DNA of 64,000 nt from Rhizobiales bacterium UBA3584 (GTDB taxonomy: Bacteria > Pseudomonadota > Alphaproteobacteria > Rhizobiales > Devosiaceae), in contig DFMV01000021.1 in the NCBI GenBank assembly GCA_002375765.1, positions 34,347 through 98,346 of the forward strand, in the 5' to 3' direction. A program made the position numbers and the translations under genes. Shown here in pieces: positions 1 to 8,975 of this stretch (positions are counted from its first letter, which is position 1; every line of letters starts with the position of its first letter). The notes below the pieces were generated by a model. The model saw only the letters and a program-made list of their open reading frames with translations, was not told where the DNA came from and searched no databases.

Positions 1-621
1 CAGGTCGCCGTGCCCTCGGACAACCGCGAGGAACTCGACCGCGCCCGCGCAGCGCTTGCGCTGGCCGCGGAGGGCAATACCGTCGCCATGGTTTCGGGCG
101 GCGATCCGGGGGTCTTTGCAATGGCCGCCGCGGTCTGCGAGGCAATCGACACAGGCGCACCCGAGTGGCGTGGCATCGAACTTATCATCGTCCCCGGCGT
201 CACCGCTATGCTGGCAACAGCGGCCCGGATCGGCGCCCCGTTGGGCAATGATTTTTGTGCCATTTCGCTTTCGGACAATCTCAAACCGTGGGCGATCATC
301 GAAAAGCGTATCCGCGCCGCCGCCGGCGCCGGTTTTGCGATCGCATTTTATAACCCCATCTCGAAATCGCGGCCCTGGCAACTGGGCAAGGCGCTTGAAA
401 TCCTGCGCGAAATTCTGCCGCCCGAAACCGTCGTATCCATTGGGCGTGGCGTGGGAGTGCACCGAGGGTCCATTGGGCGTCAGGCGCTCTCCGAGGTGAA
501 GCCCGAGACCATCGACATGTCCACCTGCCTCATCATCGGCAATGCCCTCACCCGGGCTATCGAGCGCCCCGAAAAGCCCGATCTCGTTTACACACCGCGC
601 TGGGTGCCCGAACATGGCTGA
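1..621 (+). CDS. cobJ: Precorrin-3B C17-methyltransferase, 5' truncated by window edge
   Basis: The reading frame is open from base 1 and ends at the TGA at 619-621, so the N-terminus lies left of the window; the GTG at base 10 is internal. CobJ methylates C17 of precorrin-3B with ring contraction in the aerobic cobalamin pathway, in the cytoplasm. The visible 206 residues hold the second half of the tetrapyrrole-methylase fold: VSGGDPGVFAMA (SAM-binding loop), VPGVTAMLATAARIGAPLG and the AFYNPISKSRPWQL segment typical of CobJ/CbiH. The stop overlaps the start of cobL by 8 bases, so the two are translationally coupled. Confidence 0.93.
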   Translation, partial: QVAVPSDNREELDRARAALALAAEGNTVAMVSGGDPGVFAMAAAVCEAIDTGAPEWRGIELIIVPGVTAMLATAARIGAPLGNDFCAISLSDNLKPWAIIEKRIRAAAGAGFAIAFYNPISKSRPWQLGKALEILREILPPETVVSIGRGVGVHRGSIGRQALSEVKPETIDMSTCLIIGNALTRAIERPEKPDLVYTPRWVPEHG

Positions 622-1825
622 CCGCTGGCTCACCATCGTCGGCATCGGAGAAGACGGGCTCGATGGTCTCACCGATCTCACCAAGTCGTTGATTGCCAAT
701 GCGGAAGTGGTGTTTGGCGGCGAGCGCCATCTGCGCCTCGTCCGTGGCATGAACCTCGCCGAACAGCGCCGCTGGCAAAGCCCGATCGAAACCTCGATCG
801 AAGAAGTCGCCCGGCTGCGCGGCCGCAAGCGCGTCTGCGTCCTCGCCAGTGGGGACCCCTTCCATTACGGCATCGGCGCCACTCTGGCCCGCCGCATTCC
901 GGCGGCGGAAATGCTTGTAGTTACAAGCCCTTCCTCGTTTTCTCTCGCCGCCGCCCGCATGGGCTGGCCGCTTCAGGACGTGACCACCCTGTCACTGCAC
1001 GGACGACCTATCGAGCTGGTTCTGCCGCACCTCCATCCGGGCCGGAAAATCCTCACCCTGACCTCAGATGAAACCGAACCGGCCCGGATTTCGGGGCTTT
1101 TGACCGAGGCCGGGTTTGGCCACAGCGCGGTAACGGTTCTCGACGCCCTGGGCGGCCCGCACGAGAAGGTCCGCACCACGCTCGCGCAATCGTTCGATTT
1201 CGAAAACATCAGTCCGCTCAACGTTCTGGCAATAGATATCCTCGCGGACGAAAATGCGCGTATTGTTCCGCTGACGCCCGGCCTGCCCGACGACTGGTTC
1301 GATCATGACGGGCAGATCACCAAGCGCGAAATCCGCGCGCTGACCCTTTCCGCCCTTTCGCCCCGACGCGGCGAATTGCTGTGGGACATCGGGGCCGGTT
1401 CGGGTTCGGTGGGCATCGAGTGGATGCTGTCGGACCCTTCGCTGTCGGCCATCGCCATCGAGGCCGATCCCGTACGCAGTGCCCGCATTGCGGACAATGC
1501 GGCTCTGATGGGCGTTCCGGGGTTGACAATCAGAGTCGGGCGCGCGCCGCAAGTCCTTGAAAAACTTGAGCAACCTGACGCCATCTTTATTGGCGGCGGC
1601 GGCACCGAGGATGGCGTCGTCGATGCCGCGATCGCCGCCCTCAAGCCCGGAGGCCGTCTGGTCGCCAACGCTGTAACCCTTGAAATGGAAGCGCTTTTGG
1701 CGCTGCTCCATCAGCAGATGGGCGGCAGCCTCACCCGCATCCAGATCGCCCGCGCCGAGCCACTGGGCACCATGAGCGGCTGGCGCCCCGCCATGCCGGT
1801 CACCCAATGGGTGTGGGTCAAATGA
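614..1825 (+). CDS. cobL: Precorrin-6Y C5,15-methyltransferase (decarboxylating)
   Basis: CobL methylates C5 and C15 and decarboxylates the C12 acetate of precorrin-6Y. At 403 residues it is the usual two-domain fusion. The N-terminal CbiE-like tetrapyrrole methylase (about 1-200) shows [11 protein letters not shown] and [11 protein letters not shown]; the C-terminal CbiT-like methyltransferase (about 215-400) shows the SAM loop [14 protein letters not shown]. The ATG at 614 is chosen because it gives the canonical N-terminus [12 protein letters not shown]; an upstream in-frame start at 542 would lie deep inside cobJ. It ends in an ATGA overlap with cobM. Confidence 0.95.
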   Translation: MADRWLTIVGIGEDGLDGLTDLTKSLIANAEVVFGGERHLRLVRGMNLAEQRRWQSPIETSIEEVARLRGRKRVCVLASGDPFHYGIGATLARRIPAAEMLVVTSPSSFSLAAARMGWPLQDVTTLSLHGRPIELVLPHLHPGRKILTLTSDETEPARISGLLTEAGFGHSAVTVLDALGGPHEKVRTTLAQSFDFENISPLNVLAIDILADENARIVPLTPGLPDDWFDHDGQITKREIRALTLSALSPRRGELLWDIGAGSGSVGIEWMLSDPSLSAIAIEADPVRSARIADNAALMGVPGLTIRVGRAPQVLEKLEQPDAIFIGGGGTEDGVVDAAIAALKPGGRLVANAVTLEMEALLALLHQQMGGSLTRIQIARAEPLGTMSGWRPAMPVTQWVWVK

Positions 1826-2580
1826 GCGTCCATTTCATCGGCGCCGGACCCGGCGCGGCGGATCTCATAACCGTACGGGGGCGCGACATCCTAAGCCGTT
1901 GTCCCGTCTGCCTTTATGCCGGATCGATCGTTCCGAAAGACCTTCTCGACTGGTGCCCCAAAGATGCCCGCCTGGTCGATACCGCCCCCCTCTCGCTCAA
2001 TGAGATCGAGGCCGAATATCTCGCCGCCCACGCCGCCGGTCTCGACGTCGCACGCCTCCATTCCGGCGATCTTTCCATGTGGAGCGCGGTCGCCGAGCAG
2101 ATCCGGCGGCTTGAAGCCCATTCCATCCCCTATACCCTCACGCCCGGCGTTCCGGCCTTTGCCGCAGCGGCGGCGGCCCTTGGGCAGGAGCTGACCAAGC
2201 CCGCGCTCGCACAAAGCCTTGTTCTGACACGCATTTCCGGCCGCGCGTCCGCCATGCCGCAGCGCGAAACCCTCGCCAATTTCGGCGCCAGCGGCGCCAC
2301 CCTCGCCATCCATCTGGCGATCCATGCGCTCGATGAAATCGTCGCCGAACTTACCCCGCTTTACGGCCCCGATTGCCCCGTCGCCATCGTCGCCTGGGCA
2401 AGCTGGGACAAGGAAAAAATCGTGCGTGGAACGCTCGGCGACATCGCGGACAAGATCGCGGCGGATCCCATCGAACGCACAGCCATCATCTTTGTGGGCC
2501 AAACACTTGCGGCGGAAGGGTTTTCCGACAGCTCGCTTTACGATGCCGCCTATCAGCGGCGTTTCAGGGGCCGGGACTAA
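1822..2580 (+). CDS. cobM: Precorrin-4 C11-methyltransferase
   Basis: CobM adds the C11 methyl group to precorrin-4 in aerobic corrin synthesis. The 252-residue protein is a single tetrapyrrole-methylase domain with [17 protein letters not shown] at the N-terminus, [14 protein letters not shown] in the middle and [15 protein letters not shown] after it, all diagnostic of CobM/CbiF. The ATG at 1822 overlaps the cobL stop (ATGA); the ATG at 1807 in the same frame is less likely because it would add five residues not seen in the family. It is the last gene of the visible cob operon; the next gene runs the other way. Confidence 0.95.
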   Translation: MSVHFIGAGPGAADLITVRGRDILSRCPVCLYAGSIVPKDLLDWCPKDARLVDTAPLSLNEIEAEYLAAHAAGLDVARLHSGDLSMWSAVAEQIRRLEAHSIPYTLTPGVPAFAAAAAALGQELTKPALAQSLVLTRISGRASAMPQRETLANFGASGATLAIHLAIHALDEIVAELTPLYGPDCPVAIVAWASWDKEKIVRGTLGDIADKIAADPIERTAIIFVGQTLAAEGFSDSSLYDAAYQRRFRGRD

Positions 2581-2600
2581 CCGACATCCCGCCCCCATCG

Positions 2601-4469
2601 CTACTCGGCCGCCATCACCCGGTTGCGGCCAGCGGCCTTGGCGGAATAAAGCGCGCCATCGGCCCGGCGAACCAGATTTTCCGGTGTCGAGGGACCTTTG
2701 GCCAGATCGTATTCGGCGACGCCGAGACTGGCCGTAACCTCTATTCCCAACTCGGAGGTGGCCGCCCCGGCGATGGCGGTCCGGATACGTTCAGCCACGG
2801 CTTCCGCGCCCGTTATATCGGTATCGGGCAGGATCACGGCAAACTCCTCGCCACCATAACGCGCGGCCAGGTCGGTTGGCCGGAGCAGGCTCGCCCTCAG
2901 GGCGTTTGCCACCATGACCAGACAGCGATCTCCGGCCTGGTGGCCATGGAGGTCGTTGTAATGTTTGAAGCGGTCCACATCGAGCAGGATCAGGCTTAAC
3001 GGCGTGCCAGCGCGCCCGCACCGGGCCATGTCGCGCTCCAGTGCATCGTCGAATACCCGACGATTGGCGAGCCCCGTCAGGGCGTCGGTCGAGGCCTGCC
3101 GCGAAAGATCGGCATTGGCTTCGATCAGCGCGCGTTCGGCAAGCTTGAGGTCGGTGACATCGGTGACGATGACCAGAGCGGAATCATTGCTGGCCAACTG
3201 GTTGCGCAGTTGGAGATAGCTGCCGTTAAACAGTTCCACCGTAACGACGTTTGGAACCCGCAGCAGGCTGGCGACGCGCTCCGCCCAACCTTCAATATCG
3301 TCTTCGGGGATGCCGAGCTGCTCGCCGGAGCGCGCGCATTCGAGCAGGATGTCCTTGATGTGCGCGCCGACCACGCGGACATGCTCGGAACGTGGAAATG
3401 CCTTGCGGTACTGTTCATTGCAAAACACCAGATAACCGTCGCGATCGAACAGAGCCAGTCCGTCGCTCATTTCCGACATGGCCAGCGAGAGACGGTCCCG
3501 GCTTTCGATAAGTTCGCGCTCGAGTTGTTTGACCCCGGTAATATCGACCGTCATTCCCGCAAGACCGACGATCCTGCCATCCTTTCCGGTCAGGGGGACT
3601 TTCGAGGTCCGATACCAGCGACGCTCTCCGGATTTTTCAACGATTTCCTCCTCCAGATCCAGGACAGAGGTCCCACTCTCTATGATCCGGCGTTCCTGTT
3701 CATAGAGGTGCTGGGCTCGGGCGGGATCGGTAACATCGAAATCGGTCATTCCAATCATCTGGGCAGGATCGGAATATCCCTGGTGGCGGGCGACAGCCTC
3801 GTTGACCGTCAGAAACCTGCCGTCGACATCCTTGACGTAAAGAAATTCAGGCGCCTGTGCCAACGCCGCGCACAGGATGGACCGGTCATAGCCCGCCTGA
3901 CGGGCAGCAAGCATGGTGAGCCCCATCATCAGCGTGGCCAAAAGGCTGAGTACCGTGCCGGGCAGGATGAGCTCGCCGGCTTCCTCGAGACTGACAATCC
4001 TTGTGAGGACAAAGACTATGAACAGCAGGAGCAAAGCCATCGCCAAGGCGAGAAAGACTATCCACAACGGGTTGGGCAATGACGACCGGGCCGAAGCCCT
4101 GACCGCAAGGCCGACAAGAGCGGCCGCCGCCATATGGGCAATGCCCAGCGACACGCCGGCCCCACCTTCGAGCAACCGATATGTTCCGGCCATGACAATG
4201 GCAATGACGGCGACCAGGGGACCGCTGAAGAATGCGCCAACCGCCACGACGCATGTTCTCAGATCGTAAACCACGCCCGGCACGATCTCGACGGTCAGGA
4301 GCATTGTCCCGATAGCCGCGCTGCCAACCAGAACGCCTATACAGAGCTTGCGGACAATCCAACGCTGCTTGTCGAGCCAATCAGAGGCCAGGGACCATAT
4401 GGAGGAAAACAGGGCCACGACGGCCAGGTTGGCAATAAGGGGCTGCCAAATTTCGGACACGCTACGCAC
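2601..4469 (-). CDS. Membrane diguanylate cyclase: 5TM sensor, two PAS, GGDEF
   Basis: Predicted to make cyclic di-GMP from two GTP. The 622-residue protein starts (GTG at 4469, preceded by AGAGG) with about six hydrophobic helices resembling the 5TM receptor module of LytS-type sensors (about 5-195), then a PAS domain (about 200-315, with VDGRFLTVNEAVARHQGY), a second PAS (about 320-445) and a GGDEF domain (about 455-620). The active site reads RYGGEEF and an RPTD I-site sits five residues before it, so product inhibition is expected. No EAL domain is present. The ligand sensed by the membrane module cannot be told. Its 3' end faces cobM, 20 bases away. Confidence 0.92.
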   Translation of the reverse strand: MRSVSEIWQPLIANLAVVALFSSIWSLASDWLDKQRWIVRKLCIGVLVGSAAIGTMLLTVEIVPGVVYDLRTCVVAVGAFFSGPLVAVIAIVMAGTYRLLEGGAGVSLGIAHMAAAALVGLAVRASARSSLPNPLWIVFLALAMALLLLFIVFVLTRIVSLEEAGELILPGTVLSLLATLMMGLTMLAARQAGYDRSILCAALAQAPEFLYVKDVDGRFLTVNEAVARHQGYSDPAQMIGMTDFDVTDPARAQHLYEQERRIIESGTSVLDLEEEIVEKSGERRWYRTSKVPLTGKDGRIVGLAGMTVDITGVKQLERELIESRDRLSLAMSEMSDGLALFDRDGYLVFCNEQYRKAFPRSEHVRVVGAHIKDILLECARSGEQLGIPEDDIEGWAERVASLLRVPNVVTVELFNGSYLQLRNQLASNDSALVIVTDVTDLKLAERALIEANADLSRQASTDALTGLANRRVFDDALERDMARCGRAGTPLSLILLDVDRFKHYNDLHGHQAGDRCLVMVANALRASLLRPTDLAARYGGEEFAVILPDTDITGAEAVAERIRTAIAGAATSELGIEVTASLGVAEYDLAKGPSTPENLVRRADGALYSAKAAGRNRVMAAE

Positions 4470-4650
4470 TAACCTCTTTGGTCGTTGTTTCGGCCCCCAT
4501 TGCGATTATGCCTTACCTCGCCCATCGTGCAAGCGGGGTTACATGATTGGCTAAAATGCCTATTTCTACTGGCTGGCACCCTCAAATTCGGTACGCCCGC
4601 GGCTGTGCCGGCCGTTTTCAGAGCCAAGTCAGTCGCCAGTTGGAGATCGC

Positions 4651-5373
4651 ATGCTGTCCAAATTGTTCAAGCGCCACTTTTCTCCCAACCGGCTTCAGCG
4701 GGTGCGCGATTTCGTATTTGCCGAGCAAGCGATATTGATCGGCATAGGGCTGGCGGCCGCCTTGGTCTTTGCCTTCATTGAAATCGCCGACGAAGTGAGC
4801 GAGGGCGAGACTCACGAGATCGACATAGCCATTCTCGAGATGTTCCGGGCGCCGGGCGATCCCAGCCAGATGACCGGGCCGTTCTGGTTTCAGGAGGCGG
4901 TGCGCGACATCACCGCCCTTGGCAGTTTTTCGGTTCTCACGCTGGTGGTTTCCAGTGTGGTCATCTATCTCCTTCTCACCCGGCGTGCCGGCGCAGCGCT
5001 TCTGGTCGCGGGGGCAGTTATCAGCGGCGCGCTGCTTTCCGATCTGCTCAAGGATTTCTTTGACCGCCCGCGACCCGAATTTTCCGCGGTGGCGCATGAA
5101 CTCTCGGCCAGTTTTCCCAGCGGGCACTCAATGATTTCCGCGGTAACCTATCTCACACTCGGCGCTCTGCTGGCCCAACTGTCGGAACGATGGCGCGAGA
5201 AGGTGTTCTTTTTCGGGGTCGCCATCGTCCTGACGGCACTTGTCGGCGTCTCCCGGGTGCTGCTGGGCGTTCATTATCCGAGCGATGTTGTCGCCGGCTG
5301 GTCGCTGGGTGCGGCGTGGGCGTTTGCCGCGACGGCATTTGCTTCTATCCTGCGCCGCCGAGGGACCATCTAG
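4651..5373 (+). CDS. PAP2-family membrane phosphatase
   Basis: A 240-residue integral membrane protein with the three phosphatase motifs of the PAP2 superfamily: KDFFDRPRP (about 133-141), PSGHS (about 154-158) and SRVLLGVHYPSD (about 200-211), the last carrying the catalytic histidine. About five to six transmembrane helices surround them. Members remove phosphate from phosphatidic acid, or from undecaprenyl pyrophosphate to recycle the peptidoglycan lipid carrier; the substrate cannot be chosen from sequence alone. It is divergent from the cyclase gene with a 181-base gap and lies upstream of the TRAP genes, with no sign of co-transcription. Confidence 0.88.
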   Translation: MLSKLFKRHFSPNRLQRVRDFVFAEQAILIGIGLAAALVFAFIEIADEVSEGETHEIDIAILEMFRAPGDPSQMTGPFWFQEAVRDITALGSFSVLTLVVSSVVIYLLLTRRAGAALLVAGAVISGALLSDLLKDFFDRPRPEFSAVAHELSASFPSGHSMISAVTYLTLGALLAQLSERWREKVFFFGVAIVLTALVGVSRVLLGVHYPSDVVAGWSLGAAWAFAATAFASILRRRGTI

Positions 5374-5383
5374 AAGCCACCCT

Positions 5384-5399
5384 GCTACCCAGTTTTACG
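5384..5399. promoter_or_regulatory. 16-bp motif shared with the dctP/kinase promoter region (copy 1)
   Basis: The 16-mer GCTACCCAGTTTTACG occurs here, 109 bases before dctQ, and again at 8878-8893 between dctP and the kinase gene. An exact 16-bp repeat confined to the two promoter regions of one transport/regulation locus suggests a binding site for the LuxR-type regulator encoded at 10349. An imperfect inverted repeat (ACCGATT / AATCGGGT, about 5409-5429) lies just downstream. Confidence 0.55.
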
Positions 5400-5508
5400 G
5401 GCAAATGTACCGATTTGACCAATCGGGTACGGTGACCGCTTGCAGTTTGCCCGTCCGCGAACTAGCGGTACTATCGATAAAAGCAACCTTCCGTGGGAGG
5501 AGGAGCGA

Positions 5509-6078
5509 ATGCGCGCGCTCGCCTTGGCGGTTCAGGCCATCGGTGGCTTGAACCGGCTGATCGGCAACATTTTTGCATGGCTTGCAGTTGGCGTCGTCGC
5601 CGTCTGCTTTGCCGTTGTCGTTCAGCGTTACGTCTTTCATACGACTTTTCTGTGGATGCAGGATCTCTACATCTGGCTGAGCGGGGCGATGTTTACCGCC
5701 GTCGCCGGATACGCCCTGTTCCGTGACGATCATGTGCGCGTCGATATTTTCTACCGACCCGCTTCGACCAAGCGCAAGGCGATCGCCGATATCGTCGGGG
5801 TCGTGATCTTCCTTCTTCCCTTCATGTTTGTCGTCTGGACCTGGGGCCTGCCCTATGTGCAGCGCGCCTGGAGCTTTTTTGAAGCGTCCCAGAACATTGG
5901 CGGTATGCCGGGGCTGTTCATACTCAAGACCTTCATCCTGGTGTTTGCGGTACTGCTCGGCCTGCAGGGCCTTGCCATGGTCGCTCGAGCCATCCTTGTT
6001 CTGAACGACAAGGAAGATCTGCTGCCCGAGATGTATCGCTACAGGGTCGAAGGCGAAGAGGAGACGCATCTTGTCTAG
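5509..6078 (+). CDS. dctQ: TRAP transporter small membrane subunit (DctQ type)
   Basis: Small permease subunit of a tripartite ATP-independent periplasmic transporter, in the inner membrane. The 189 residues contain four hydrophobic helices (about 15-40, 52-75, 92-115, 135-160) and the family signature FLWMQDLYIWLSGAMF around the second helix. The ATG at 5509 is chosen because GGGAGGAGG stands just before it; a start at 5440 would lack a ribosome site. It overlaps the TTG start of dctM by 8 bases. Confidence 0.9.
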   Translation: MRALALAVQAIGGLNRLIGNIFAWLAVGVVAVCFAVVVQRYVFHTTFLWMQDLYIWLSGAMFTAVAGYALFRDDHVRVDIFYRPASTKRKAIADIVGVVIFLLPFMFVVWTWGLPYVQRAWSFFEASQNIGGMPGLFILKTFILVFAVLLGLQGLAMVARAILVLNDKEDLLPEMYRYRVEGEEETHLV

Positions 6079-7456
6079 CATTGTTATTGGCGAAATCCTC
6101 TCGGGCCTTCTGTTTTTCGGCGTCATTGGCGCCCTGTTGCTTGGCTTTCCCGTTGCATTCACGCTGGCCGGCACCTCGCTGATTTTCGGCACGATCGGTT
6201 ACTTCTTCGGGGTGTTCGACTTTTCCAACATGGGCAACCTCATGGGCCGGTACATCGGCTACATGACCAACGAGGTCCTTGTTGCGGTCCCGCTCTTCAT
6301 TTTCATGGGCGTGATGCTCGAGAAGTCCAAAATCGCCGAGCAATTGCTTTTGACCATGGGGAAACTGTTCGGTCGCCTGCGCGGTGGATTGGGCATTTCG
6401 GTGATCGTCGTGGGTGCGCTTCTTGCCGCTTCCACAGGCGTTGTGGGCGCAACGGTGGTCACCATGGGGCTGATTTCGCTGCCAGCAATGCTGCGCGCCA
6501 AATATGACCCAAGTCTTGCTTCGGGCGTAATCTGCGCGTCCGGCACGCTGGGGCAGATCATTCCGCCTTCGACCGTGCTGATTTTCATGGGAGACATGCT
6601 CTCCTCGATCAATGCACAGGTGCAGATGGCGCAGGGCAATTTCGCGCCGACGCCCGTGACGGTGGGCGATCTGTTCGCCGGCGCCTTCATTCCCGGACTG
6701 CTCCTCGTCGGGCTCTACATCTGTTTCATGATCTACAAGGCGATCACCCAGCCCGAGAGCTGCCCGGCAACGCCAATGACCGAGGAGGAACGCAAGGGCA
6801 TCGTCAAGGACGTCGCTGTGGCGCTACTCCCGCCGCTCATTCTCATCCTTCTGGTGCTCGGCTCCATCCTCACGGGCATCGCCACGCCTACCGAGGCCGG
6901 TTCGGTGGGCGCTGTGGGCGCGACTATCCTTGCTGCGCTGCGCTGGAGACTCTCGTTCAAGGTTCTTCGCGATGCGGCGATGACCACGGCAACCATCACC
7001 TCGATGATCTTCGTCATTCTGTTTGGCGCCTCAGTATTCTCAATTGTCTTCCGGGTCATGGGCGGCGACAATCTGGTTCACGAGTTCCTGGCCAATCTGC
7101 CCGGCGGCGCCATCGGCGCCATGATAGTAGTCATGCTCATCATGTTCGTGCTGGGGTTCATTCTCGACACGTTCGAGATCATCTTCATCATCATCCCGAT
7201 CACGGCGCCCATTCTTCTGGCGCTCGGAATCGATCCGATCTGGCTCGGCGTGATGGTGGGCGTGAACCTGCAGACGAGCTTCATGACGCCCCCCTTCGGT
7301 TTTTCGCTGTTCTACCTGCGAGGGGTAGCGCCAAACAGGGTAACGACCGGCATGATCTATCGCGGCGCAATTCCGTTCGTTGCGATCCAGATCCTGGCGA
7401 TAGCCCTGTTGTTCATGTTCCCGCAGCTCATCACCTGGCTACCGTCAATCAACTGA
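6071..7456 (+). CDS. dctM: TRAP transporter large permease subunit (DctM type)
   Basis: Large membrane subunit that carries the sodium-coupled transport step. 461 residues, about 12 helices, with DctM features such as LEKSKIAEQLL, ASGTLGQIIPPSTVLIFMGD and the C-terminal FMTPPFGFSLFYLRG. The start is a TTG at 6071, overlapping dctQ and preceded by GAGGAG seven bases upstream; no ATG in frame gives a sensible N-terminus. The insert of about 40 residues between helices near 225-260 fits the longer subgroup whose partners bind 2-oxo acids. Confidence 0.93.
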   Translation: MSSIVIGEILSGLLFFGVIGALLLGFPVAFTLAGTSLIFGTIGYFFGVFDFSNMGNLMGRYIGYMTNEVLVAVPLFIFMGVMLEKSKIAEQLLLTMGKLFGRLRGGLGISVIVVGALLAASTGVVGATVVTMGLISLPAMLRAKYDPSLASGVICASGTLGQIIPPSTVLIFMGDMLSSINAQVQMAQGNFAPTPVTVGDLFAGAFIPGLLLVGLYICFMIYKAITQPESCPATPMTEEERKGIVKDVAVALLPPLILILLVLGSILTGIATPTEAGSVGAVGATILAALRWRLSFKVLRDAAMTTATITSMIFVILFGASVFSIVFRVMGGDNLVHEFLANLPGGAIGAMIVVMLIMFVLGFILDTFEIIFIIIPITAPILLALGIDPIWLGVMVGVNLQTSFMTPPFGFSLFYLRGVAPNRVTTGMIYRGAIPFVAIQILAIALLFMFPQLITWLPSIN

Positions 7457-7471
7457 ACGATACCAATCGGT

Positions 7472-7516
7472 CAAACCAAAGGGCCCGTCGATACACTCGG
7501 CGGGCCCTTTGGTTTG
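7472..7516 (+). terminator. Terminator hairpin after dctM
   Basis: A perfect 16-bp inverted repeat, CAAACCAAAGGGCCCG at 7472-7487 and its complement at 7501-7516, with a 13-base loop, 16 bases after the dctM stop. The T content after the stem is modest (TTTGG TTTG within it). Confidence 0.75.
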
Positions 7517-7548
7517 TTGGCTGCTCCTGCCGCTTGTCTGCAAGGCAA

Positions 7549-7579
7549 CAAAAAAGGGCCCGAACCGAAGTTCGGGCCC
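7549..7579 (-). terminator. Terminator hairpin after dctP
   Basis: GGGCCCGAAC at 7556-7565 pairs with GTTCGGGCCC at 7570-7579 around a CGAA loop. On the minus strand the stem is followed by a run of T (the A run at 7550-7555), 24 bases past the dctP stop. Together with the previous hairpin it forms a back-to-back terminator pair between convergent genes. Confidence 0.85.
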
Positions 7580-7603
7580 CGATGCCTGGAATGATCGGCA
7601 GGA

Positions 7604-8707
7604 TCAGTCGAGCGTAAAGTACTGCTCGCGAGCCCGCAGGAAGAGCGAGTCGGTGCCGTCGGTCTTCTGACGGACGATCTTGAACGCTTCGACATAGCTT
7701 TCGGCGACCCGCTTGGTGAGTTCGTCGCCATTGTCACGGATGTTGGTGAGGATCTCCTTGGCGGCAACCGCACCTGCTTCCATGATTTCTTCCGGGAACT
7801 GGCGAACCGTCACACCGTGGTCGTTGACCAGGGTCTGGAGGGCACGCGGGTCATTGGCCGCGAAGTCGGATGCGACTTCGTCATATTCGGCCTGACAGAC
7901 GTAGCGCACAAGTTCCTGAAGATCCTGCGGCAGCTCCTGATACTTGGCCTTGTCGACCACGAGTTCGGTCGCCAGACCGGGCTCGATGAAGCTCGGGAAG
8001 TAGTAGTTCTTGGCGATCTGGTAGAAGCCGAGCGCGAGGTCGTTATAGGGACCGACGAATTCGGCGGCATCGAGTGTACCGTTCTGCAGTGCGGCGAAGA
8101 TGTCGCCGGCAGCCAGATTGGTCACCGAGGCGCCGAGCTTTTCCCAAACCTGGCCACCAAGGCCCGGTGTACGGAAGCGCAGCCCCTGAACGTCGGCGAC
8201 GCCAGTCAACTCGTTGCGGAACCAGCCGCCGGCCTGTGTGCCGGTATCACCGGACAGGAAGCCCTGAACGCCGAACTGGTCGTAAATGTCGTCCCAGATT
8301 TCCTGGCCGCCCATGTGGCGAACCCACGCAGCGAGTTCGCGGTTGGTCATGCCGTAGGGGACGCCGGTGAAAAACGACAGGCCCTGGCTCTTGTTCTGCC
8401 AGTAGTAGGCGGCGCCGTGGCTCATCTCTGCCGAACCGTCGATGACGGCGTCGAGCGCCTGAAGGCCCGGAACCATTTCACCAGCAGCGAAGACCTGAAT
8501 CGACAGACGCCCGCCCGAAGCGGCGGTGATCCGATCGGCCAGCCGCTGAGCACCCACGCCCAGTCCGGGGAAATTTTTCGGCCATGTGGTGACCATGCGC
8601 CAGGTGATATTGCCCTGGGCAATGGCCGGAGTGGCCAGCGTTGTGGCAGCCGCGGCGACACCTGCGGTCGCTGCGCCGGCCTTCTTGAAGAAGTCGCGTC
8701 TTTTCAT
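7604..8707 (-). CDS. dctP: TRAP transporter substrate-binding protein (DctP, TakP-like)
   Basis: Periplasmic receptor of the TRAP system. The 367-residue precursor begins MKRRDFFKKAG, a twin-arginine signal followed by a hydrophobic stretch ending ATPAIAQG, so it is probably exported folded. The body matches the DctP fold: WPKNFPGLGVGAQRLADRI, LDAVIDGSAEMSHG, and FAALQNGTLDAAEFVGPYND, which resembles the TakP subgroup that binds 2-oxo monocarboxylates; the ligand is inferred only. The ATG at 8707 follows GGGAGGA; the TTG one codon earlier is ignored. It converges on dctM, an arrangement that splits the transporter into two transcripts. Confidence 0.92.
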   Translation of the reverse strand: MKRRDFFKKAGAATAGVAAAATTLATPAIAQGNITWRMVTTWPKNFPGLGVGAQRLADRITAASGGRLSIQVFAAGEMVPGLQALDAVIDGSAEMSHGAAYYWQNKSQGLSFFTGVPYGMTNRELAAWVRHMGGQEIWDDIYDQFGVQGFLSGDTGTQAGGWFRNELTGVADVQGLRFRTPGLGGQVWEKLGASVTNLAAGDIFAALQNGTLDAAEFVGPYNDLALGFYQIAKNYYFPSFIEPGLATELVVDKAKYQELPQDLQELVRYVCQAEYDEVASDFAANDPRALQTLVNDHGVTVRQFPEEIMEAGAVAAKEILTNIRDNGDELTKRVAESYVEAFKIVRQKTDGTDSLFLRAREQYFTLD

Positions 8708-8877
8708 CAAATCCTCCCTATGGTGCTTTTTGCACCGGCTAGAAACGGTCTTAAGGCCGCGCTTCGAGAGCCGGCACCGTTTTCGAGCGCATCTTCGAAG
8801 CGCAGGGCAAAAAAGACTGCATTTGCCTGTCCCCGTCGAGGGCCCGGTTCCTCACGTTACCTGCTTTATTTGCAAAG

Positions 8878-8893
8878 GCTACCCAGTTTTACG
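8878..8893. promoter_or_regulatory. 16-bp motif shared with the dctQ upstream region (copy 2)
   Basis: Exact copy of GCTACCCAGTTTTACG, placed 171 bases before the dctP start and 83 before the kinase start, in their divergent 268-base intergenic region. With the copy before dctQ it could let one regulator control dctP, dctQM and the two-component genes. Confidence 0.55.
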
Positions 8894-8975
8894 CAGTAAG
8901 TGATAATGGACGCGCGCACTATCGGCTACAATCACCCGCAGCCGGCTCATATCCGGTTGGAGGAGAGTTTACGTC

